Source: CAVRIA01 sp963721115 (lineage in GTDB: Bacteria; Desulfobacterota; Binatia; HRBIN30; CADEER01). From it: a stretch of DNA of 64,000 bases. The notes under the pieces are model-generated. The model made no database searches, was not told where the DNA came from, and saw only the letters and a list, made by a program, of their open reading frames with translations. Below, piece after piece: positions 18,806-28,458 of this stretch. How positions within the stretch are numbered: the stretch's first letter is position 1; each line of letters starts with the position of its first letter. Made by a program: the position numbers and the translations under genes. The stretch is taken from assembly GCA_963721115.1 (NCBI GenBank), contig CAVRIA010000004.1:930001-994000 (forward strand), written 5' to 3'.

Positions 18806-20514
18806 CCGGCTACCGCACCGCGGCGCGGTGGTCGTCGATCGATGCGGAAAGAACCGAGAGGCGAGGCGCGACGCGCGCCGGAGCCGGCGTCAGGGATCTC
18901 CAGCAGAAGAAGAGGGCGCCTTCCCGGGGCGAGGGGCTCCCCGCTCGCCAGCGCGACCGTCAGCGTTCCACCGGCGTCCGCTTCGGCGCGCAGCATCGCC
19001 CTGCGCGCCGGGCTCAGCAGGCGAACGCGAGGCGCTGCGGCGCGGCCGAGCGATCCGAGGGTCAGACGCAGGTCGAGGGAGTAGAAAGGGGAGCCGGACG
19101 ATACCCAAAGCGGCACCCGCCAGCGGTCGGCTCGGGTGCGCCGCGCTCGGCCCAGACGGACGAGCGGCGGATTCCCCGCCAGCGCCAGCAGGCTGCTCGC
19201 GGTGGCGGGCGGCTGCCAGTTGCCGGTGCAGTCGCCGAAGAGGAGGGCGTAGAAGTCCTGCTGCGTGGCGGTCGCGGTGAGCGGGTTGAATGTGATGCGC
19301 CCGTGCTGGCACGTTCCAGTCGACACCAGGGGTTGGACGATCTGCTGGTTCGGCGCCGCGGCCGGCATGGGGATGAAGGCCCAATCGGAGTTGCAGGTCG
19401 TGGCGACCGGAAAGCGCTGTATCTGTCCGACGACGTACTGGAGAATTCGCGACGCGTCCAGCGAGCTCACGGAGCCGTTCCCGGTGACGTCGCAGGCGAG
19501 CTGTTGCATGCTGCTGAGGCTGCGCTGCGCGACGATGAACTGGAGAATGTACGAGGCGTCCAGCGAGCTGATTCCGGAGCGGAAGTCGCCGTTTTTCTGC
19601 GGCTCGACGGCGACGTCGACGTGCGGCAAACCGGAGAAGGCATACGCCCCGGTGCTGCTCGACGTCGTGCTGCTCTGCACGCCGCCGCTGAGATTCACCG
19701 TGGCGCCGGGGACGGCGCGGTCGGCGCTGTAGTAGCGGACGCGGCCGCTGATCGTGGCGCTGGGCAGTGGCGTGGGCGTGCGGGTCGGGGTCGGTGTCGC
19801 TTGGCCGGCCGGCACGACGCGGATGACGATCTGTTGCGCCGGCCCGAGGTTTCCGATCGAGTCGCGCAGTTGCGCGGCCACGGTCGTGTCGCCGGAAGCA
19901 AAGGCGGCCGAGTCCGGTACCTGAAAGCAGTACTGGCGGGTGGAGCCCGGGCCGAGGAAGGCGAAGTTGCCGAAGCGGTCGCGCGTGCAGGAGGTCGCGG
20001 CGCTGGTCACGTAGGTGAAGCGGCACGCCATGTCGACCAGCGCATCGGTGACGGCGGGACCGCCGTCGAAGTTCAGCGACGGGACTCCGGGCACGCCGCC
20101 GGAGTTGGGTGGCTTGGTGTCGCACTTGACCGTGCTGCCGTTGCCGATGGCGTTGGTGACCAGAAGTTGCAGATCCGGTTTGCCGGAGGGATCGATGATC
20201 GGGCTGAGCACCTCGGAGCCGGTCGACGGCGAGATGTTCACGCCCTGCGAGCCCGCGCTGCGCCCGGACGAGCCGTTCTTGGCCTCGAGGATGAACAGGA
20301 AGCGCCCCTGGGAGCGCGTGTAGACGCGGCGCCCCTGAGCGTCGAAGGAAGGTGCAGGTGTCGGGGTGAGCTGGCAGGCGAACTCACAGCAGAAGCTGCA
20401 TCCGTCGGGATTGACGGGGGCGAGGTAGGTGATCACGGGCCCGGTCTGCGCCAGCGCGACGGAGGCCATCGCAAGTGCTCCCGCGACCGCTGCAACACAT
20501 CGCCATACTCTCAT
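18802..20514 (-). CDS. Secreted protein with dockerin-like and carboxypeptidase-regulatory-like domains
   Basis: A 570-aa exported protein with signal peptide VAAVAGALAMASVALAQ. Residues about 25-225 form an unrecognised Cys-rich domain (GRFLFILEAKNG, AIGNGSTVKCD, ACRFTYV, CTRDRFGNF, AQLRDSIGNLGP). A homologous copy is at the C-terminus of the protein at 21459-23795. A short Thr/Pro linker follows, then a regulatory-like beta domain (ISGRVRYYSADRAVPGATV). A dockerin type I-like pair of calcium loops comes next (SSLDASYILQFIVAQ and CDVTGNGSVSSLDASRIL), and a C-terminal domain that may be cohesin-like. The role may be cell-surface assembly; the substrate is unknown. Confidence 0.7.
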   Translation of the reverse strand: MRVWRCVAAVAGALAMASVALAQTGPVITYLAPVNPDGCSFCCEFACQLTPTPAPSFDAQGRRVYTRSQGRFLFILEAKNGSSGRSAGSQGVNISPSTGSEVLSPIIDPSGKPDLQLLVTNAIGNGSTVKCDTKPPNSGGVPGVPSLNFDGGPAVTDALVDMACRFTYVTSAATSCTRDRFGNFAFLGPGSTRQYCFQVPDSAAFASGDTTVAAQLRDSIGNLGPAQQIVIRVVPAGQATPTPTRTPTPLPSATISGRVRYYSADRAVPGATVNLSGGVQSSTTSSSTGAYAFSGLPHVDVAVEPQKNGDFRSGISSLDASYILQFIVAQRSLSSMQQLACDVTGNGSVSSLDASRILQYVVGQIQRFPVATTCNSDWAFIPMPAAAPNQQIVQPLVSTGTCQHGRITFNPLTATATQQDFYALLFGDCTGNWQPPATASSLLALAGNPPLVRLGRARRTRADRWRVPLWVSSGSPFYSLDLRLTLGSLGRAAAPRVRLLSPARRAMLRAEADAGGTLTVALASGEPLAPGRRPLLLLEIPDAGSGARRASPLGSFRIDRRPPRRGAVAG

Positions 20515-20679
20515 CGCCTATCCGTCGCCCCATCTGCGGCTTCCGGGTCCCGGAGCGCTGATGCCCAAATGAGCTCGAATGTTCTTTTCCTAACACGCCC
20601 GCGTGACACAGAGAAGCATCGGGCTCCCCCTTTTTCAGCGAGGATGAATCGCCTCGGTGTTTTGCTGCACCAACGGGGA

Positions 20680-21210
20680 TCACGGCGCGTGCCAGAGGGT
20701 TCGACCGTCCGGCTTCATCAGGGCGATCTCGGCCGCGTCGTTGCGTTGGACCAGCGCTGCCCGGGTGGTGCCCTCGTCATCGGCGAGAATCAGGCCCGGT
20801 CCTTCGGCGAGCACGGTCAGGACGGCTCGATTCTGACCTTTTGGGTCGCGCAGGGTGAGTGCCGGTCCGTCGTGTCGAACGTCGAGAATGACCCCGTTGC
20901 GCGAGGTCTCACCATAGAGGGCGAGCGCCGGCCCGTCGCCGTCGACGCTCAAGATGGCGCGCGGCCGCCCCTCTGCGTCCAGCAGGCTGAGGCCTGCGGC
21001 CACCGACAGAAGGATGCGCGGCTTTCCTTGCGTGTCGAGAATCTGGAGCGAGGTGGCGCGGACCACTTGGTCGGAGCCGAGTCCCAGCAGCAGAACCGCT
21101 CCGAACAACGCCGGCCCCGCCAGCGCCGCGACGCGCAGCCGCCGATGGCTGCGTTCCAGGTCCACCAGCCGACGCCGCATGCTCTCGAGGTCGCCATTCG
21201 TCTCCGTCAT
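20680..21210 (-). CDS. Membrane-anchored beta-repeat protein, function unknown
   Basis: A 176-aa protein with a short charged N-terminus (coiled-coil-like MRRRLVDLERSHRRLR) and one membrane helix (VAALAGPALFGAVLLLGLG). About five repeats of roughly 18-20 residues follow, of the type GxPRAILSVDGDGPALALY, probably a beta-strand stack. Proteins of this style occur in several soil lineages; I know no function. The SD GGGGAGAGAGGG is strong. It stands alone between two larger secreted-protein genes. Confidence 0.65.
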   Translation of the reverse strand: MTETNGDLESMRRRLVDLERSHRRLRVAALAGPALFGAVLLLGLGSDQVVRATSLQILDTQGKPRILLSVAAGLSLLDAEGRPRAILSVDGDGPALALYGETSRNGVILDVRHDGPALTLRDPKGQNRAVLTVLAEGPGLILADDEGTTRAALVQRNDAAEIALMKPDGRTLWHAP

Positions 21211-21458
21211 GCCCTCTCTCCCCTCTCGAGCCCGATGCGGCGACTCGACGCCGTTGCCACGCCGGCGCGACCGCTCTCGTTCTGCGGCGGCAGCTTGGTC
21301 CGATCATATACCCGCCTCGGTTTGCGTTGACAGCCCGGCCGAGGCGCGTCTTCCGTGCACCGCGTCTCGCGGGATGATAGGCTAGGCAGCAAAACCGCAT
21401 TCCCGCGCATCCCGCCGAGGGGACGCGGTCGAGGTCAAGGGGAGAGTTGTAGGTCGTT

Positions 21459-23795
21459 ATGGCGATGGACAGGTTACGTATCCTGCGGCTCTGCGCCGTG
21501 ATCGCCGTTCTGATCGCCCTCGACCCCTTACGGGCGGCCGGCCAGCCGTGCTCCGGCGATTGCGACGGCAACGGCCAGGTATCCGTGAACGAGCTCGTGC
21601 TGGGCGTGGACATCGCTCTCGGAAGCCGCCCCCTGTCCGACTGCCGGGCCTTCGACGCCGACGGCAGCGGCACCGTGATGCTGAACGAGCTCGTGCAGGC
21701 GGTCAACCACGCGCTGGGCGGCTGCCCCGCTGGCACGCCGACCCGCGGGACGCCGACAGCCACGGCGACCCGCACCTCGGTGTCCACCCCGCCCGTCGCG
21801 ACCGCGACTCCCAAGACGACATCGCCGACCGCGACCTCGACGCCGGAAAGCACCGCGGCGCCTGCCTCGCCGACCCCAACGCCGTCACCGGTGCCTGCAT
21901 TCAACGTCTGCGGCGGAGTGGCGGCGCGGCCGGACCAACCGGGCTTTGCCGAGGGCGTCACGGTCACATTGGAGCCCCTCGGTCTGGTCGCGAACAAATT
22001 TCCACCCACGGGAGTCCATTGCTTCGATGACGTGCCCTCGGGGACGTACACCCTGGTGGTCTCTCCGTCCTGCAACCCCTTCGGATGCTGGGAGCCGACG
22101 GCCCTGGTGGTCGAGGACCGCGACGTGCTCGACTTCGTGGTCCCCAGCGTGCCCTTCTCGCCGACGCCGGGGCCGGGCACGCCGAGCGTGACGTGGACCC
22201 CTACTGCCACCGTCACCGATACGCCGACCGTGACCCGCACGGTGTCCTCGACGCCGACGCCGACGCGCACGGCCTCCTCGACGGCGACGGCGACGCGCAC
22301 GACGTCCTCGATGCCGACGGCGACCGTCGGACCACCCGACCCTTCGCCGACGCCGACGCGGACGGCGACCGGTACTGCGGGCCCCGTCACGCCGACGTTC
22401 ACCGCGACAGCCACCGCCGGCACGCCCGCGGCGACCGCCACGGAGACGCCGACCGCGGATCAAACCGAGAGCAACGAGCCCACGGAGACACCGAGCCGCA
22501 CTCCCTTCCCGAGCCATACGCCGACGATCACCCGCACCGGGACGCGCACCGGCACGCCGACGCGGACCCCTCCGCCGAGCCTCACCCCGACGATCACCCG
22601 GACGCCGACGATCACTCGAACGGAGACGCGCACCCGTACGCCCACCGTGACGCGGACCCCGACCCACACGAGGACGGCGACCGGAACCGCGACGGAGACG
22701 CGCACGTCGACACCGACGAGGTCGGCCACGCCCACCCGAACCTCCATCCCGACGCGGACGGAGACGACGACGCGCACGCCGACCGCGACCGTCACGGCGA
22801 CCCACACTCGCACCGAGACACCGACGGGCACCGCGACCCGCACCGAGACGCCAACACGCACACCGACCGGGAGCCCGCCCGCTACGCCGACGGTGACCGC
22901 CACGGCCACGATCACGGCAACCGGCACGAGGACGCCTACCGACGTGCCGACCGCGACCCGCACCGAGACGTCGACCCGGACGCCGACGCGCACCGCGACG
23001 CCGACGCGGACGATGACGCCGACGCGCACCGCGACGCCGACGCGTACCCTGACCGGCACGGCCATTCCGACGCAGACGGGCACGGTGACAGCGACGCCGA
23101 CGGTGACCCAGACGCGCACTCCGACGCGGACGTCGACCGGCACGCGCACGCCGACCGCGACCCGCACGCCGACGTTCACGGCGTCGATCACGCCGACCTT
23201 CGCGACGATCGGCGCGGAGATCTCCTACTTCGGCGTCGCCGACGCCAACGGCCAGGTCAACTCCCCGGTGGGCACCGCTGCCGACGGGACGCCGATCTTC
23301 GAACGGCCGCTTCCGCAGGGGTTCTTCGTCGTCATCGAAGCGAAGCCCGGAATCAGCCGTCGCCCGGTCGGCAGCCAGACCTTCAATTGGAGCCCGGGTG
23401 ACCCGAACCTGCTTCCGGACCTGCAGATGGTGTCGTCGCGCGCGCTCGGCAACGGCAGTGCCGCCGTGTGCGACGACGGTACGCCGCCGAACCTCGGCGG
23501 CGTACCCGCGGTGGATCCGCCCCAATTCGGAGGGACGCAGAGCTCCGCCAACGCGATCAACGACCTGAGCTGTCGTTTCGATGCCCGCAAGACCGCCTCG
23601 GACGCGTGTACGCGAAACGAGTTCCAGACCGAGTCCTTCGTCGTTGCGGGGACGACCGTCCAGTTCTGCCCGCGCGTCTCGATCGGTGCCGAGATCGCCT
23701 TCCCGCCGGGCGACACCCGGCTGACGGCGCGGGCTCGCGACTCGCTGGGCCAGCCGGGCCATCCGGCCAGCATCATCGTCCGGGTCACTCCCTGA
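21459..23795 (+). CDS. Secreted protein: dockerin-like calcium loops, long Thr/Pro linker, unnamed C-terminal domain
   Basis: A 778-aa exported protein. A signal peptide (about 1-28) is followed by two calcium loops with flanking Cys (CSGDCDGNGQVSVNELVLG and DADGSGTVMLNEL), the layout common in Candidatus Binatia-like genomes. After a first Thr/Pro stretch comes a small beta domain (about 150-230; GVTVTLEPLGLVANK). Then about 330 residues of TPTxTxT repeats, and about 190 residues homologous to the N-terminal domain of the neighbouring 18802-20514 protein (ALGNGSAAVCDD, DLSCRFD, CTRNEF, ARDSLGQPGHPA). The linker likely spans the envelope or exposes the C-terminal domain. Antisense reading gives a Val/Gly-rich shadow frame that is not a gene. 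Confidence 0.72.
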   Translation: MAMDRLRILRLCAVIAVLIALDPLRAAGQPCSGDCDGNGQVSVNELVLGVDIALGSRPLSDCRAFDADGSGTVMLNELVQAVNHALGGCPAGTPTRGTPTATATRTSVSTPPVATATPKTTSPTATSTPESTAAPASPTPTPSPVPAFNVCGGVAARPDQPGFAEGVTVTLEPLGLVANKFPPTGVHCFDDVPSGTYTLVVSPSCNPFGCWEPTALVVEDRDVLDFVVPSVPFSPTPGPGTPSVTWTPTATVTDTPTVTRTVSSTPTPTRTASSTATATRTTSSMPTATVGPPDPSPTPTRTATGTAGPVTPTFTATATAGTPAATATETPTADQTESNEPTETPSRTPFPSHTPTITRTGTRTGTPTRTPPPSLTPTITRTPTITRTETRTRTPTVTRTPTHTRTATGTATETRTSTPTRSATPTRTSIPTRTETTTRTPTATVTATHTRTETPTGTATRTETPTRTPTGSPPATPTVTATATITATGTRTPTDVPTATRTETSTRTPTRTATPTRTMTPTRTATPTRTLTGTAIPTQTGTVTATPTVTQTRTPTRTSTGTRTPTATRTPTFTASITPTFATIGAEISYFGVADANGQVNSPVGTAADGTPIFERPLPQGFFVVIEAKPGISRRPVGSQTFNWSPGDPNLLPDLQMVSSRALGNGSAAVCDDGTPPNLGGVPAVDPPQFGGTQSSANAINDLSCRFDARKTASDACTRNEFQTESFVVAGTTVQFCPRVSIGAEIAFPPGDTRLTARARDSLGQPGHPASIIVRVTP

Positions 23796-24006
23796 GCGTG
23801 GAGCCTCGCCCGACACTACGCCGGCGCGTCCCGCGCCGGGAGCTACGGGAGCTCCGCGCTTCGACGGGCGACGTTTCTCCCGCCGTGTCCCTTCTCCATC
23901 CCGGGCGCCCGCAGACGCGGCTCCGGCGCCGTTGGCGTTTCCCTCCGGGCCGGCGGATGCGCTATGCAGCGAGGGGCAACACGGATCGAAACGGGGGAGG
24001 ACGATC

Positions 24007-24132
24007 ATGCGCAGATGGGTGATCACGGCGATGCTCCTGGCTTCTCTGTGCACCGCGATCAGCTGCGGCGGGGACACCAAAGTCAAGTGCACCAAGCTCG
24101 AGGACGGCACGTTTCACTGCGAAAATAAGTGA
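24007..24132 (+). CDS. Small lipoprotein, 41 aa
   Basis: Very short gene: MRRWVITAMLLASLCTAIS followed by CGGDTKVKCTKLEDGTFHC and a few more residues. It has a charged start, a hydrophobic core and a possible lipobox AISC. GGGGGAGGAC gives a good ribosome site before ATG 24007. The mature peptide would be only about 22 residues, with two further Cys that could form a disulfide. Function unknown; similar tiny lipoproteins with a KLEDGTF-like tail exist but are uncharacterised. Confidence 0.6.
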   Translation: MRRWVITAMLLASLCTAISCGGDTKVKCTKLEDGTFHCENK

Positions 24133-24251
24133 ACGCCGGGGGAGGGCTGCGGCGGCCGGGCGCCGTGGGTCCGGGATCGAGCCGTCCGCGCCCGCGCGGT
24201 GCCCGATTCGCGCCGGGCGCGCCTCGAATCCGCCCGGTCGAACGGACGCGG

Positions 24252-24281
24252 TTGACATAGCGACTGCGCCAACCGTACGGT
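24252..24281 (+). promoter_or_regulatory. Possible sigma-70 promoter
   Basis: TTGACA at 24252-24257 and TACGGT at 24276-24281 with an 18-base spacer, about 90 bases before the hydrolase start at 24373. A perfect -35 box is unusual in this GC-rich window. The -10 is weak. Confidence 0.4.
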
Positions 24282-24372
24282 AATCGACTGCCAACACGTA
24301 ACCAACCAATGGAGCCGCGGAGCGGGGGGGACATCACCGTCTGGTGCGGCGTCCGGAACTAGGAGCGCTTCC

Positions 24373-26763
24373 ATGTTGACGCAGCACTTTCGCCGCACCT
24401 TGTCGGTTGCGGCACTTCTCGCCGGCTCGTGCGTACTGGCTGCCTGTGGCAGCGACAACGGTGGCTCGACACCGACGGCGACGCCGACGGTTATGGTGCC
24501 GACGGCGACCGCGCCGGAGTCGACGGCGACGCCGGCGCCCACCGACACGCCCACGGCGGCGCCCACTGCCACCGCGACGATACCGCCGACCGAAACGCCG
24601 ACTCCCGAGAATTTTCGCGATCTCACAGCCGCCTCGCCGGCGCCCTTCACGGCCCACGGCAGCGTACAGCAGCTCTACGTCACCGACGCGGCGCCAGGCA
24701 GCGATCTGGAGCTGGTCGGCTCCGACGGGCTGGTGGTCGCGGCCGGTACGGCGGACGACATGGGCTCGCTCATCTTCCGCGACGTCGAGGCGGCGCAGAG
24801 CTACGTCGTGGTCACCGGCTATCCGGGCGATCCGCAGGCGTCCAACGCTGTCGACGTGACGACGCCCGACGAGGCGCCGGACCAGTCGTTCTACGCGCAG
24901 CAGGAGATCGGCAACGGATACGGCTACCTCGAGACGCGCGACGGCACGCTGCTCTCCATCAACGTCATTCTGCCGGGCCCGGTGGACAAGGGCCCGTATC
25001 CCACCGTAATCGAGTACTCGGGCTACGATCCCGCCAACCCTGATTCTCCGCAGCCGAGCACGTTGATCGCGGCGGCACTCGGCTACGCGGCCGTGGGAGT
25101 GAACATCCGCGGCACCGGGTGCTCGGGCGGCTCCTTCCAGTTCTTCGAGACCGTGCAGTCGACGGACGGCTACGATGCCGTCGAGACCATCGCTGCCCAG
25201 CCCTGGGTGAAGAACCACAAGGTCGGCATGGTCGGCATCTCGTACCCGGGCATCAGCCAGCTGTTCACCGCGCAGCTCGATCCGCCGCACCTGGCGGCGA
25301 TCGCGCCGCTCTCGGTGATCGCCGACACGGGGCGGGGGACCCTCTATCCCGGCGGCATCCTCAACAACGGCTTTGCCACCGATTGGGCCGCCGAACGCCA
25401 GCACGACGCGATGCCGGGCGGGCAGAAGTGGTCGCAGAAGCGGATCGACAATGGCGATCAGGTCTGCATCGCCAACCAGCGCCTGCGCGGCCAGACGCCC
25501 GACATCCTGCAGATGATCGACGACAACCAGTTCTACGACGCGAAGATCGCGGACCCCCTCTCTCCCGTCACCTTCGTCGACAAGATCGACGTCCCGGTCT
25601 TTCTCGCCGGCGCCTGGCAGGACGAGCAGACCGGCCCGTACTTTGCCACCATGCTGGATCGTTTCACCGGCACCGACAAGATCCACTTCTCCATGACCAA
25701 TGGCGGCCACACCGATCCGCTCGACCCGACGATCTTCTCGCGCTGGATCGAGTTCCTGTCCTTCTACGTGGCGCGAGAGATCCCCCACGTCACCCCGACC
25801 GACAACGTCATCCTGTCGTTCATCGGCGACCAGGTCTTCGGCGTGACCGACCTGACCGTCGATGCCGACCGCTTCAGCGATGCCACCTCCTTCGAGGAAG
25901 CTCTGGCCCGCTTCGAGGCGGATGCCCGGGTGCGCATTCTCTTCGACAACGGAGCCGGCGGCTCACCCGGCTATCCGATCGCGGGCTTCGAGGAGTCGTT
26001 CGACGCCTGGCCCATCCCGTCGCTGGTGCCGACGACGTGGTACTTCGCGGACGAGGGCCGGCTGCAGTCCGAGCCGCCCGACGGAGACGGAGCCGACAGC
26101 TTCGTCTACGATCCCTCGCGCTCGCAGGTCACGACGTTTCACGGCGGCGGCAACGACGTGTGGAAGACGCTCCCCGCCTGGGACTGGCCACCCGAGCCGG
26201 AAGGGAAGGTCGTCGCCTACACCACCGATCCGCTCCCGCAGGACGTCGTGACCGCCGGCTCGGGCAGCGTCGACCTGTGGATCGAGTCGACCGCCGCCGA
26301 CACCGACATCCAGGTCACGCTCACGGAGGTGCGGCCGGACGGAGAGGAGGAGTACGTCCAGAACGGCTGGCTGCGCGCCAGCCATCGCAAGATCGACGAG
26401 AGCCAGTCGACCGCGCTGCGCCCGGTGCAGACGCACCGGCAGCAGGACGCCGCCGCTCTTCCCGCCGGCCAGTTCGTCGAGGCGCGCGTGGAGCTCTTTC
26501 CGTTCGCCCACGCCTTCCGCGCCGGATCGCGTATCCGCGTGATCGTCGGCGCCCCCGGGGCCACCCGGGCGCTGTGGAAGTTCCGGGCGCTGGACGCGGA
26601 CGGCAACGAGGTGAATACGATCAGTCATGCCGCCGCGACCCCGTCGAAGGTCGTCCTGCCCGTCGTACCCGGGGTGGACGTTCCGACGCCCCTGCCGCCG
26701 TGTCCGGCCCTTCGCGCGCAGCCCTGCCGGCCTTACGTCGAGCTGACCAACAGCCCCGGCTGA
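24373..26763 (+). CDS. CocE/NonD-family hydrolase lipoprotein
   Basis: A 796-aa lipoprotein (signal LSVAALLAGSCVLAAC with lipobox LAAC) followed by a Thr/Pro linker (about 30-80). The body matches the X-Pro dipeptidyl-peptidase / CocE family of alpha/beta hydrolases. The nucleophile S290 lies in GISYPG, the N-terminal Y loop is YSGYDPAN, and GTGCSGGSF and NGGHTD (candidate catalytic His) follow. The C-terminal part (about 590-780) is the jelly-roll X-Pro C domain (GSVDLWIESTAADTDIQV). Members cleave esters or acyl-peptide bonds; the substrate cannot be read from sequence. Anchored in the envelope and monocistronic. Confidence 0.87.
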   Translation: MLTQHFRRTLSVAALLAGSCVLAACGSDNGGSTPTATPTVMVPTATAPESTATPAPTDTPTAAPTATATIPPTETPTPENFRDLTAASPAPFTAHGSVQQLYVTDAAPGSDLELVGSDGLVVAAGTADDMGSLIFRDVEAAQSYVVVTGYPGDPQASNAVDVTTPDEAPDQSFYAQQEIGNGYGYLETRDGTLLSINVILPGPVDKGPYPTVIEYSGYDPANPDSPQPSTLIAAALGYAAVGVNIRGTGCSGGSFQFFETVQSTDGYDAVETIAAQPWVKNHKVGMVGISYPGISQLFTAQLDPPHLAAIAPLSVIADTGRGTLYPGGILNNGFATDWAAERQHDAMPGGQKWSQKRIDNGDQVCIANQRLRGQTPDILQMIDDNQFYDAKIADPLSPVTFVDKIDVPVFLAGAWQDEQTGPYFATMLDRFTGTDKIHFSMTNGGHTDPLDPTIFSRWIEFLSFYVAREIPHVTPTDNVILSFIGDQVFGVTDLTVDADRFSDATSFEEALARFEADARVRILFDNGAGGSPGYPIAGFEESFDAWPIPSLVPTTWYFADEGRLQSEPPDGDGADSFVYDPSRSQVTTFHGGGNDVWKTLPAWDWPPEPEGKVVAYTTDPLPQDVVTAGSGSVDLWIESTAADTDIQVTLTEVRPDGEEEYVQNGWLRASHRKIDESQSTALRPVQTHRQQDAAALPAGQFVEARVELFPFAHAFRAGSRIRVIVGAPGATRALWKFRALDADGNEVNTISHAAATPSKVVLPVVPGVDVPTPLPPCPALRAQPCRPYVELTNSPG

Positions 26764-26791
26764 TCCGCGGCAAACAGAGGTTGCTAGCGGC

Positions 26792-26827
26792 CGTTCGCGC
26801 GCGCGAGATTACTCGCGCGCGCGAACG
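26792..26827. terminator. Perfect 16-bp inverted repeat, strong hairpin
   Basis: Arm CGTTCGCGCGCGCGAG (26792-26807), loop ATTA (26808-26811), and a perfectly complementary arm at 26812-26827. It lies 28 bases after the hydrolase stop. There is no T-run, so classical rho-independent termination is not certain. It could instead block 3' exonucleases or bind a dimeric protein. Confidence 0.6.
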
Positions 26828-27023
26828 TGGCGGCCGCCAGGCGACGCCGCAACGCGCCGACGACGTCTGGACGAGAGCCCGCGCGCCCGATGCGCGTGCC
26901 GTCCCCCTGAGGGGATGCACTGGCGGCCTGCGGCACCGTAGTGTCGGGCACCGTCGTGGACACGTCCCTTCGCGGGCGGTAGATGCGTGGGGCGCCGGCC
27001 GCGGCAACGAGGGAGGAGTGTGC

Positions 27024-27737
27024 ATGTCGTCACTCGAAGTTCGCCTGTTTGGGAGCCGTCTGTCGCCGTTCGTGGAGAAGGTGGCCCGCGCGCTTCTCCT
27101 GAAGAAGATCGACTTCGTCCTGGTCGAGCCGAAGAGCCTGCGGGACTTCAGCCAGTGGAATCCGCAAACCGGAAAGATGCCCGTGCTCGAGCTCGGGGAC
27201 GAACGCATCTACGACTCGACGTTCATCCTCCGCAAGCTGGACGAGGTCCGCCCCAGGCCTCCGCTCGTCGCGTCCCACCCTCCCATCGCGGCCTCGCAAC
27301 GGCAGCTGGAGGACTGGTCCGACGAGTCGCTGTACTGGTACGGCATGGCCCTGCGCTGGTCGGCCGGGAACGCCGCTGCTTCGGCGGCACAGATCTTCGG
27401 GACGTTGCCTCCGCTGGTCCGCCCGCTCGCGCGCTGGTTCGGAGGCCGGCGGATCCGGGCCGCCACGCGGGCCCAGGGGCTCGGGCGGCTTCCCGAGGAC
27501 GTGCTCCTGCGCGAGCTCGCCCACCACCTGGACGACCTGGTGACCATTCTCGGCGAGGAGCCGTTCTTCTTCGCCGCCCGCCCGAGCCTCGCCGATCTGG
27601 CGATCTATGGGCAGCTTCGGGTCCTCTGCTCCGGCCCGACACCGGATGCGGGGCAGCTGATCGCCGAGCGCCCGCCCCTGGTCCAGCACGGGGAGCGCGT
27701 CGAGCGGGAAACGGGCGGTGCCGCAGGCAATCCGTGA
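27024..27737 (+). CDS. Glutathione S-transferase family protein
   Basis: A 237-aa cytosolic protein. The thioredoxin-like N-terminal domain (about 1-80) begins VRLFGSRLSPFVEKVARAL and has the cis-Pro region GKMPVLELGDERIYDSTFI. The helical C-terminal domain ends with ARPSLADLAIYGQLR, the usual N-capping Asp motif. The residue following SRLS is Pro rather than a catalytic Cys, so a Ser-type or non-catalytic role is possible. SD GGGAGGAG precedes ATG 27024. Substrate unknown. Confidence 0.85.
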   Translation: MSSLEVRLFGSRLSPFVEKVARALLLKKIDFVLVEPKSLRDFSQWNPQTGKMPVLELGDERIYDSTFILRKLDEVRPRPPLVASHPPIAASQRQLEDWSDESLYWYGMALRWSAGNAAASAAQIFGTLPPLVRPLARWFGGRRIRAATRAQGLGRLPEDVLLRELAHHLDDLVTILGEEPFFFAARPSLADLAIYGQLRVLCSGPTPDAGQLIAERPPLVQHGERVERETGGAAGNP

Positions 27738-27851
27738 GTGACGCCGGGCCTGATCGGCGACGAAGGTATTACATCTGGGCGATCGTCGGATCGAAAAATC
27801 ATACCGGGGTTCGATTTCCGGCTCCCCGTCATCAGGGCATCCTGGGGACAA

Positions 27852-28322
27852 ATGAAGAGCACGAACTCGCTGGCTAGGGATGTCCATGGGTGTTCGATCT
27901 CGACCGCGCCTCGCCGCCGGCGCTTCTTCGCCGGATCGCGCCGGCGGCGCCTCGGCCAGTGCGGGACGACGCTGGTGGAGAGCGTGGTCGCCCTGGGCCT
28001 TCTGGCCGCCGGGGCGGCGACGACCGGAAATTTTCTCGTGCAACAGATCCGGCGCGGCAGCAACAACAGCAATTACACGACTGCCTACGCCCTTGCCGCG
28101 GAGAGTCTGGAGTCCATGCGGGCGAAGCGCTTTGCGGACATGGACGGAAGCGAGAGCACGGTCCGTCAGGGGGACGTCGTCTTCCACGTGACGACACAGG
28201 TTCGCGACGGCCACCCGACTCGCAACCTGAAGGAAATCACGGCGACGGTCACCTGGAACGACCCCAGCGGCTCGAACTCCATATCCGTGCCGGTGCTCTA
28301 CACCGAGATCTCCGGCGCCTGA
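27852..28322 (+). CDS. Prepilin-like protein (PilV/GspI type)
   Basis: A 156-aa protein with a class III prepilin signal: a charged leader, then G-TTLVESVVALGLLAAG, in which the Glu at +5 after the cleaved Gly is conserved. The C-terminal part is small and beta-rich (ITATVTWNDPSGSNSISV). It resembles minor pseudopilins or PilV. The leader from ATG 27852 is long (about 46 residues); a later start is possible. No other pilus gene is adjacent, though a GspE/PilB ATPase begins at 62976. Confidence 0.65.
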   Translation: MKSTNSLARDVHGCSISTAPRRRRFFAGSRRRRLGQCGTTLVESVVALGLLAAGAATTGNFLVQQIRRGSNNSNYTTAYALAAESLESMRAKRFADMDGSESTVRQGDVVFHVTTQVRDGHPTRNLKEITATVTWNDPSGSNSISVPVLYTEISGA

Positions 28323-28458
28323 CGCGGGTGAAGAAACGCGCCGCGCTCGTGGTTGGCCGTCGACGGCCCGCGGGCGCCGTCGCCGCCGATCCGCGCGGCG
28401 AGGTTTCCCTTCCGTCCGACGCGCGTGGTAAGGAGACCTCTGGTAGGTCGGTCAGGTT

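Noticed and set aside
22460..23191. Minus-strand Val-rich frame opposite the 21459-23795 protein
   Set aside because: Shadow of the Thr/Pro linker.
27800..27830. tRNA-like T-arm (GGTTCGATTTCC)
   Set aside because: No anticodon arm, D-arm or acceptor stem of correct length around it.
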